Below are positions 56,036 through 64,000 of a stretch of 64,000 bases of DNA, piece after piece. A program made the translations under genes and the position numbers. The notes under the pieces were generated by a model. That model saw only the letters and a list, made by a program, of their open reading frames with translations, made no database searches and was not told the origin of the DNA. This DNA is from Argyresthia goedartella (taxonomy: Eukaryota; Arthropoda; Insecta; Lepidoptera; Argyresthiidae), in assembly GCA_949825045.1 (NCBI GenBank), contig OX463810.1, positions 35,660,201 through 35,724,200 of the forward strand, in the 5' to 3' direction. Each line of letters begins with the position of its first letter. Position 1 is the stretch's first letter.

Positions 56036-56259
56036 ATTTTTTTTAGAAAAATAATCTTCAGGGCAAAAACTTGCGGTTAATTAAAATTTGATAGTTACAA
56101 ACATTCTTGAAACGCCTGCCCACCATTCTCCCCATCTTTACAAACGTAGCTCAGACAAACTGACGCGAAAAGGTTTAAACTCGGGGTTTGTCAGAGAAAC
56201 ATGGAGCATTCTCGGTTTTCGGTTTTTAGAGCGGATCAGGAATACATAGCTGCGCTCCC

Positions 56260-56530
56260 GTATATACAAAGACAATAGATGTAGCTCAGAAGTACGCCCA
56301 ATTAAAGTGGGACTGGGCCGGCCACGTTGCTCGAATGCTGCCGAATCGTTGTGCCAAGATAGCCACAGACTAGCAACCAGAAAATGCGAAGAGAAAGCGT
56401 GGTCGACCTAAAAAAGATATGGAGTTATGAGTTGGGAATATGGGATAAGGAGTGGAACTCCTTCCACCAACCTTCCTTGGTCTCCACCAATCAGAATCTA
56501 ATAAAGTGGAAAGGGGTATAGAGGCATTGC
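56260..56530 (+). pseudogene. RTE-like LINE C-terminal fragment
   Basis: The plus frame reads QKYAQLKWDWAGHVARML and, after a stop, AKRKRGRPKKDME. The W-WAGH-AR plus GRP signature is characteristic of RTE-type polyprotein C-termini (family knowledge). It has several stops and no RT core. Confidence 0.75.
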
Positions 56531-56539
56531 TCATCAGTG

Positions 56540-57560
56540 GAACATAATAGGCTCGTAATAATAATATAAAATTATTATTTTATGTGACTGTTACATAATA
56601 AAAGGCACTAAAATACGAGTGTGGGTTAAGAAACGAGCCGACAGGTGAGTGTTTTAATGCCTAATTATGTTCACTGCTCTATCGCCACACAAATTATATG
56701 CACTCTATGATGTGTTCAGGAACCGCATCTTACGACCGGCATTGTTGACATTTAATTTCGAATATATAATGCCATTTCGACTGATATTATAATTGAGGTT
56801 AAACAAAATTTTCAGAGATGTTCGAAATTTGAATGTAATAAGAACATCGAATTATAAAGCAATTATAATATTTCACAGAAAAGAAATGTGTTCTAACAAA
56901 ACAGTTTACCTTTAAGAGCTGGTTGTAATTTACGGTTTTTGAAAGCAATAATATAGAGGGTTTATGATATGTGTGTAGATAAAGTTATAAACATCAGCCT
57001 GACAGGGAACCCACTGTTGAGATTTGCCCTCTCATGCACACGCCATTAGTTTTTAGTTTTGCTGGTTGTGTTGCTCGCTGTATCTTCTTCTAGCACGACT
57101 GAGATTGGCAACACTGGATATTACATTACTCTGCAAATCCCAGCCACCCCGATTGAGACATAACGCGTATTCAGGTGGCAAAGGAAAGTGTCACGTCACA
57201 CACCGAGGCGCGGGGCTTGCGCTAATCAAAATTAATGATTTGGAAAATTATACGCGATCACTACATACAGCCCTATGTGTTCGTTGTAGGTTATTTTAGG
57301 CGTACGAAAAAGAAAGCCAAGATTTTCGAGTTGGCGAGTGTATGATTTAATAATGAGGCTGGTTTTTTAAAAGCTCTCTATATATGTTTGAATTTCGAAT
57401 CAAATTAGATTGTAATGATGGCCATAATAACATTTTATTTTCATTGGAAAGCAACAGCCAAATACTGACTGACTTTAACTTACAATTCCACTGATTACGT
57501 AAACTTACTACTTAACTTAAATACTTAACTTGATACTTTATGTCACTAATATTCGCTCTA
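56540..57560. other. Gene-free interval
   Basis: The 77-codon frame at 57066 is unrecognised. The rest is anonymous. Confidence 0.35.
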
Positions 57561-57584
57561 CAGGGTGTAACAGAAAGGTGTAGT

Positions 57585-57765
57585 CATATTTAAAAGGGTT
57601 GCTAGGGACATGATTCTGAATAACTTTCACTATGAAACCGATTTTATCAAAGCAACTTTGTTTTTCACTTCTCCATACAAATCAGCTGACCGATTGGCCC
57701 AAAATGTATGGAGAAGAAAAAGTTGTTCTGATCATATCGGTTTCATAGTGAAAGTTTAAGAAATA
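57585..57765. mobile_element. Hairpin MITE-like repeat
   Basis: TAACTTTCACTATGAAACCG at 57621 and its complement at 57738-57757 begin inverted arms of about 55 bp that end in TTCTCCATAC / GTATGGAGAA. Part of the left portion recurs at 30560-30640. Confidence 0.7.
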
Positions 57766-58139
57766 AGAAGTAAGAAACTTTAGTGCGTATCGTGGTTTAC
57801 GTTAGGTCTAAAATATGTAATTTCAGTTTCATCCTTAAAAGGTATGCAAATAATATTATTTACGAAACCTAATTTATTGAGCCTATTTATTTACATATCT
57901 AAATAACAAGTTAGTACTTATTTGTCTTTTATATTTAAAATTATTAGATATTTACATTATTTTCCTTTATCTGAATTTATTTAGATTTTTATCAACAATG
58001 GTAGGTAATATATAAGGATACGCTACTCCGCTTCATAAATCTGTGGGCTTATCATATAATTGTTGATTAATATCGTAGTAAATTTTATTTTTAAGGACTC
58101 TAGTGATAGTATGTTTCAAGGAATTGAAATTTAAGGTAT

Positions 58140-60140
58140 GTCATTAGAATAGAATAGAATAGAATAGAAACTTTATTTGCTTATCATGGTGTACATAAGG
58201 TGTCTTAAATATCTAATGTTAGTTTCACATGATATAACCATAGGTATGCAAATTACATTTTAGTACACAAATTAATTACAAGTCAAATGTAGGTTAATAA
58301 AATATGATTGTAATGTCAGTCCATAATAAAATAAAATTATTTATTATTCTCATGTGTAAGTCAAGTAGACGTTGACTGAATAAAAAGTTGCATTAACGAG
58401 CAGAGTTCTTAATTTATTTTTAAAGGCATGTAAATGCTCGGTTTCTCTAACATTTTGCGGTAGCTTGTTAAATATTCGGGTTATCATATTGAATATACTC
58501 TTTCCATAGTAAGCACTTCTATGTTGCTCAGCACAGAGCTTATTTGCATGACGTTTGCTTTCTAACGTTTTATAGAGGTGTAAATTACTCTTTACAAATA
58601 CACATGTTTCATATAATAGACACGGCAAGGTCAGAAGTTTAAGGTTATTAAAAAAGGGTTTGCAGCTATCCGTAGGGACAAGTTTACACACTGCCCTAAA
58701 TACACTTCTTCTGTGCTTTAAATATTTTGTCATTGCCTGTGGCATTGCCCCAGAAAATAATTCCGTATCTCAAGGAGGATTCAACAAAGCCGTGGTACGC
58801 GGCAATTACGGCATCAGTGTTTACAGTCTTGGCGAGCATGTACAGGGCATACGAAAACTGATTAAGTTGTTTTTGTAGTTTTTCGATATGCTTGGTTCCA
58901 GGACATGTTGCGATCGATGTGTAAGCCTCAAAACTTAATAATCTCTGTTTGTACAATTTTTTTACCTAAATAATTTATATTCAATGTCAATTCTTGTTTA
59001 CGCCCTGATGCAAATGTCATCAATTTCGTTTTATCAAGATTAATTATAAGATTATTTTTATCAAGCCATTCAATTATAAATTTCAAAATCATAGTTGTCA
59101 AGATTTTCCCCAACAAATGTTACGGTACTGTCGTCAGCAAATAATACCATTGGGTGATGTATGGCTTTGGGGAAATCATTAATGTATGTAATTAATATTC
59201 CTAATTTCAGAGCTGTATACAAGCTCTGTCTTTGTTTTTGGACATATTCTGTTAACTTGTGTTAATTGCGTGCGTTCGCTCAGGATGATTTAAGTAGGTT
59301 TTGTACTATCGAACCATCTGAATCATGACCCACCATAAGCTTATTTTGCTAAACCCCTTAAATGCAACTAGTTCGAAATTCGCTTGAAGGTTTATTTCCT
59401 TGGTAACGAACTTGTTATCATTTGATTAGACACTGACATTTAGATAGATCTTACAAGTTTGAAAGTTTCAAACGAATTATCAGGCAAAAGGGTCATGATT
59501 CAGTTGGTTAGATAGTACATTACCTCGAATGTCATAACTGCTTAGTTTATTTAGCTAAGTGTTGTGATCCACATAGTCAAATGCCTTTGTAAGGTCCATG
59601 AATAATGATGTCACAGGTATACCTATATCAACATTTTTCATTATTTTATGTAAAAAGTCATATACCGCCATATTAATATTTTTGTTTCTCCTAAATCCCT
59701 TCTGTTCATTCGTGAATATTTTATTAAATTCTAGATAATGATAAAGTTTGTCATAAATAGCCTTTTCAAATATTTTTGAGAAAATAGGTATAAGGGCTTC
59801 GGTCTATAGAAATTAATATTTTCCCTATCATCTTTTTTAAAGAGTGGCTTTACAACTGTCATTTTCAGACGTTTAGGAAAAATACCGTTTTCTATACTAA
59901 TATTAACTATGTAGCTGATAACAGGTGCTATTATAGAACTTACAGCCTCAATAACTTTAGTCGAGATTCCATCATTGCCGGTACTACTTGTGTTTTTAAG
60001 AGATAGAATGTATTTGTGGATGTCATAGGGGTTTGTTGGAGTCATGAAAATAGATTTGCTTGAGTTAAATATCAAAGATGTAGTCGAATTATTAGCATTA
60101 ATTTTATTATGTTTCGAAATTGTAGTCGAGGTGATGTGAA
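58140..60140 (-). pseudogene. LINE family G, 3' part (decayed)
   Basis: Read right to left: pre-RT and first RT motif (60140 to about 59740, GNDGISTKVIEAVSSII and VVKPLFKKDD), scattered middle remains, LDKNNLIINLDKTKLMTF (59060), YGIIFWGNATGN (58765), KYLKHRRSVFRAVCK (58730) and a C-terminus near 58350. The 3' end carries TCTAT repeats at 58150-58170. Several frameshifts and an internal loss around the catalytic ADD region break it. It is the same lineage as 9905-11065. Confidence 0.8.
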
Positions 60141-60256
60141 TGTAGATATATAAAGGAAACACGGCGGTTCGGTTGACGGTCCGTTTATTACTGGTTGACC
60201 CGAATGAGGGGGCGCGGGGAGCGACACCGCGCCCGCGCCGGTATGCATATACTACA
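60141..60256 (-). mobile_element. 116-bp 3' LTR of a Ty3/gypsy fragment
   Basis: On the minus strand it begins TGTAGTATATG and ends TATATCTACA, with TGTAG/CTACA ends. It is preceded by the purine-rich GGAGGAA (60257-60263), as a polypurine tract would be. It is GC-rich inside. LTRs this short occur in mag-like Ty3/gypsy elements (recall). The 5' LTR is not in the fragment. Confidence 0.65.
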
Positions 60257-60335
60257 TTCCTCCGAAACTAATCTTGAAACCTAATGACAAAGAAATACAT
60301 AACATTAAATTAATTTGATACTATTTTTCTTAATC

Positions 60336-61315
60336 TTAAAACTTATAATTAACGTTTTTCCTTGGACGCAAGAGATGTCTTGCCGACGGTTCTGGGAGGG
60401 CGGTCGCGGTCGGCTCAGTGGTTTCTTGAGCAGTGACATCGACCGCGCCCGGCAACCGCACCGGCGTCCCCGGCGCTGAGCTTGGGGGGGAGACCGACGG
60501 GGAAGCCGGCGGCGGCGGGGAACCGTCCTCGCCGACGCAATCTGCCCACATTTCCTCCTCCGCGCGTGTCTCCCTTATCACATCTGAGACTGACTCATCA
60601 TTATCTTTATTTTCCAAAGTAACTTCAGGTGTACAATTATGCACGGGTTCAGACCCCGGCGAGGTGGGAAATGTAGTCGACTGTGCAGATGTATCTAAGT
60701 CCTCTAAGTCACCGACAGCAGGTATGCAATCAGTAGGACCTTTAAACTTTAACAATTGGTCCATATGGCGTACACAATAAGAATTATAATTATACATAAA
60801 TATCTTAAACATCTTGTTGCCAACTTTTTCTTTTAGAACACCCAATTGCCAACTTTCTTTTCGTGCACTGTACCACCGAACCCAAACTTTGTCCCCAAGG
60901 TTGAAATACCGGCGATGTTCCGGCGCTGGTGATTGCACGTGAGCGGTGTTATTAGCAGATGGTAATATTAAATCAAGACGTGACCTTAAGTTTCTACCAA
61001 ACATTAATTTGGCAGGGGTAGCTCCAGTAGTACAGTGCACGGTATTCCTGTAAATAAACAGATACTCATACAAGGCGTCATGAATTTTCTTTTGACACAT
61101 TTTTTCATTTAAAATACATTTAATCATGCGCTTACAATTTTTTACTGTATTTTCGGCCAGACCATTACTGTTTGGGTGGTACACAGGGGAGTTCATGTAT
61201 TTAATTCCATTGCTGGAACAAAAAAGTCTAAACTCGGCGCAATTAATTTTGACGTCATTGTCTGAAACTAGAACGTTCGGAATGCCGAAATAGGAAAATA
61301 AGTGTGTCAACTTCG
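60336..61315 (-). pseudogene. Ty3/gypsy integrase C-terminal half and tail
   Basis: The frame enters from about 61315 (KLTHLFSYFGIPNVLVSDND) and is open to a stop at 60336. SDND supplies the second catalytic Asp and NSNGLAENTVKN the Glu of the D,D-35-E core. The zinc domain and first Asp are lost. A chromodomain-like/GPY-type segment follows (LGDKVWVRWYSARKESW to RHMDQLLKF). A Pro/Ser/Glu-rich tail then ends LLRPRKNVNYKF. The fragment interrupts LINE G, which flanks it on both sides. Confidence 0.85.
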
Positions 61316-61850
61316 AGATAAATTATTATTATTGGAATGCATGTCATTATGAAGCTTCACTTGATCTATAAAGTTATTATTGAAAGCTTGTGCTATATCC
61401 TTTGTGTCTGTGATTGAAGTCCCGTCATGCCGTATACTTTTTATATACTCTTTTGGCGCATTTATTTTGGACTTATTAATTATTTTCCATACCGATTTTC
61501 ATTTGTTTGTAGATGATTCAATTATGTAGTCATTTTGTGATTTTTGTGTAAGTTTCTTTATCTATGTTAAGCGTTTGGAATACTGTTTAAATAAATCTCT
61601 ATTGACAGAATCGGAATGCTTTCTGTATTTCCAAAGAAGTTCCCTTTTTCTTTTACAGCACCGCTTAATACCTTTGGAAACCCAATTTGATTTATGAAAC
61701 GTGTTAATCTTAAATCTTTTGATGGGAAAACATAGATCGTGCAGTAGTGTGAAAATATCATGAAATGTGTTGAATGCTTCATCGGGATTGTTGGTGTCGA
61801 TAACGTTTGGTAACAAGTTGAACATTTCCATGGCTGCATAATTTTATGTA
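61316..61850 (-). pseudogene. LINE family G, 5' part (endonuclease-RT linker)
   Basis: The minus frame reads FPIKRFKINTFHKSNWVSKG, KRCCKRKRELLWKYRKH (61831-61562), then after a shift KSVWKIINKSKINAPKEY and SITDTKDIAQAFNNNF to about 61320. This linker precedes RT in the lineage, and 60140 picks up downstream of it. The gypsy piece therefore lies within one LINE copy. Confidence 0.75.
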
Positions 61851-62059
61851 TGTATTTAGGCTATAAGAATTGCGTATTCTATGTAGCCATATAATAGACA
61901 TTATAATTTATAGGAATAAGGTGCATATAATAGGAAATGGTAATTTTAGGTCGTTATTATTATGTAAGTTTCTAGAATGAGTTGCATTGAGCTTACAAAA
62001 ATGAGTATACGTTTTCTTGATATAAATGTTAGAATGTCATATTCTTTGAAATAATGTCT

Positions 62060-62650
62060 GAAACTTCTGAGCCAATAATATATTCTGATATATAATTATT
62101 TAGGCTAATGATATTAGAGGCCCCAAGATACTACCCTGTGGTACTCCATTCTTAACGTGTCTAGTGTTGGATGCGTAGCTTTGCTCTGTACTGATTAGAT
62201 CTTTATTTATAATCATCCAAATTTTTTTTCTATTGGATTATATAAATTTAATAGGTTTTAGAGAATCTCTTAAAGCAAAGCTGTCGAGTTTCATCAGGTG
62301 CTGTTTACTATTTACGAAGTTGAAAGTCTTGATCATGTCCATGAAGATCACTGAATAAGTTGTCTATCGATCGTTGATGATACATGTTTTAAGAGTTAAT
62401 AATTGTTGTGGATTTGTTTTTTCTGGTGGTCATTTCTAGATACGAATTTAGTCAATTAAGTATAGCCCTTTCAAAAATCTTAGCTACTGTTCGGTACTTA
62501 GTAACATCTTTTGTATCTCCAGATTTATGAATAGGTTTTAGGGAAGTTTCTAGTATCCGGCCTTGCACAAAACATACATTTATGCCAAACTATGGCTTGT
62601 ATGTGGGAGCAAGTTTTAGTACTGATGACATCATGTCCTACACTATTAGT
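62060..62650 (-). pseudogene. Further decayed LINE RT (family H)
   Basis: In minus order: SLKPIHKSGDTKDVTKYR and VAKIFERAILN (about 62555-62450), VIFMDMIKTFNFVNSKQH (about 62350-62290), then NGVPQGSILGPLISL (about 62150-62110). These are RT motifs in correct order with the frame lost between them. Very old copy. Confidence 0.7.
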
Positions 62651-63690
62651 GCTTTTTAGATTTTTATTACATGATAAATTTCTGTGTTATTTGTTGGCGA
62701 CAAGATTTTTGATTTCATTAATTTGGTCTATATTTAAAAATATTGTTACATTGTGAATCTACCTGTTCTATAGAAAAAATAATTAAAATGTGTGCTTTAT
62801 CGCGAGGCTAATTTATTATTTTGTTCTTACGATTAATTTAATTTATTCCAAGTGACATTTGATATGATTTGAGCATTTTCTGTAACATAAGTTTTACGGT
62901 TAGTGAATTACGATTCGTCGTTAAACGTCTCGCAAATATTTTGTATTGTTGTAAATTTGTTCCTGTTGGTGTATAACGATATTTCCAGAGTAATTTACGT
63001 TTATTCCTAGAGTATGTTTTGATCAGAATGTCCGCGACAATCCCTAACTGAGTTGTTCAAAATGACTTAGCGGTCAGAGTTGGGGACAACAATCCCTAAA
63101 GTACGACCAGATCTTTCTGTTATACCCTGAAATTTCTCAAAACTCTACTCTTTACAACCTGCAGTTTTAATTGAAAATATACTTCAAGTTTGGAGAAAGA
63201 AACTTAAACACAAAAGCTAACTGTTAGAATAACTAAGTCATGAAAACTGCGGAAAACCATTCCTCCGCAGCGCTCTTCCTTACCGTTTTATTTTTCACTC
63301 TAGCTGCTATAATGATACTGCACAGAAAGTTACTATTAATCTTAACCCTGCTTCATCGCGGTAAGGTTTATTTTCAGTCGTCACTTTGCTCGTGAGTTGT
63401 CACGTTTAAGCGTTGGGGGAGTGTTAAAAGTATGCCTTTTGTAGGGTGTAATCTCGAGATATAATGCGACGTCATCAATCTCGCGGTACTCCGTCGCTGC
63501 AGCCTTAAAACGTTATCCGCCTAGACCTGCCGCCCGCCCTATCCCGCCCACCCTGGCCCGCCGCCCTAGCCGCCCAGACTTGCAGCGTCACGGGCGGGTT
63601 ACGCTTGGTAGATTTTTTTGTAAGTGCAGTCGCGCATTGGTTTGTCATGATTGTTATATAATGGGTGTTCGATGTTCGTTTGTCCACATT
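62650..63690. other. Gene-free interval with a GC-rich patch
   Basis: Positions 63520-63600 are rich in CCGCCC. No gene or SINE is supported until 63697. Confidence 0.4.
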
Positions 63691-63696
63691 GTGTTA

Positions 63697-63880
63697 GACG
63701 ACCCGAATGGCCGAGTCGGCAGTGACCCTGGCTACGAAGCCAAGGGTCCCGGGTTCGAGTCCCGGTGGGGGCAAATATTTGTGTGACGAGAATGGATGTT
63801 TGTACCCTAGTCATGGTTGTTTATCTATTTAAGTAAAATATTTATCTATGTAACTATGTGTATCGTAGTCTAGTATTTTT
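63697..63880 (+). repeat. tRNA-derived SINE, family 2 (copy 3, best preserved)
   Basis: A box TGGCCGAGTCGG (63708-63719) and B box GGTTCGAGTCC (63752-63762) sit in standard spacing. The body GGGGGCAAATATTTGTGTGA runs to ATCTATTTAAGTAAAATATT. The 3' module with CAGGGAATCCTAG is missing, so this copy is 3'-shortened or of a different subfamily. Confidence 0.85.
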
Positions 63881-64000
63881 CGTTTGTACAAAATTTGTAC
63901 AAAACATGTTCGTGCTTTGATTTAGATTATATTATTCAGCCCTATTGATACAAGGAGCAAGGTTATATTTAGGACAAGAAGCGATACAGGTTCACGATAA

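Noticed and set aside
57066..57299. 77-codon frame
   Set aside because: No domain, no splice context, no homologous copy in the window; treated as chance.
60433..60780. 115-codon plus-strand frame
   Set aside because: It is antisense to the Pro/Ser/Glu-rich tail of the Ty3/gypsy polyprotein; Gly/Glu-rich composition is a mirror of that tail.

Overview
The window is eukaryotic and AT-rich, with no operons, no ribosome-binding sites and no intact host gene that I can defend. Two kinds of repeat point to an insect, most likely a moth or butterfly (inference from recall, not from a search). One is tRNA-derived SINEs with clear Pol III A and B boxes. The other is the recurrent repeat that carries GGGTTCCG next to a run of CGGACGGACGG. 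Almost everything recognisable is transposable-element debris: several lineages of non-LTR retrotransposon (LINE), Ty3/gypsy remains, a solo LTR, four or more cut-and-paste DNA transposons, MITEs, SINEs and one large foldback-type element. The reading frames are broken, the insertions are nested, and host exons are scarce. That fits heterochromatin or a W chromosome, but this is inference.

Layout. 0-6.3 kb: SINEs of two families, 3' ends of LINE family A, a TA-flanked MITE, a duplicated exon-like block and a tandem TIR repeat. 7-11 kb: a MITE, a Tc1-like transposon with one frameshift and one stop, then a 5'-truncated LINE. 12.5-14.5 kb: a decayed transposon with about 100-bp terminal inverted repeats around a gene of a family I recognise but cannot place in a superfamily. 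14.5-21.9 kb: LINE A and the longer LINE B on the minus strand, then another LINE A tail. 23.5-29.2 kb: pieces of at least four LINEs, including an ORF1 plus endonuclease remnant (LINE C) and an RT fragment (LINE D). 30.8-33.2 kb: LINE E with a 617-codon open RT frame. 33.3-37.9 kb: LINE F, split by a 3,931-bp DNA transposon with perfect 32-bp inverted repeats and a TATA target duplication; its transposase resembles the Sola type.

38-48.8 kb: mostly anonymous DNA with dispersed repeats, fragments of a repeat-associated coding family, an internally deleted IS630/Tc1-like element and very tight palindromes. 48.8-53.9 kb: a 5.1-kb element with 222-bp terminal inverted repeats that holds about 20 copies of a ~180-bp tandem repeat in blocks of opposite orientation; a 521-bp solo LTR with a 5-bp target duplication sits inside one monomer. 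54-64 kb: a GAGGC-rich MITE, an RTE-like fragment, a hairpin MITE, LINE G interrupted by a Ty3/gypsy fragment (integrase, tail and a 116-bp 3' LTR), a further decayed LINE and a final SINE.

The elements do not work together as a pathway. Their order records nested insertion. The best candidates for something undescribed are the foldback/satellite element (48806-53906), the Sola-like element (33658-37588) and the unclassified TIR element (12529-14491).
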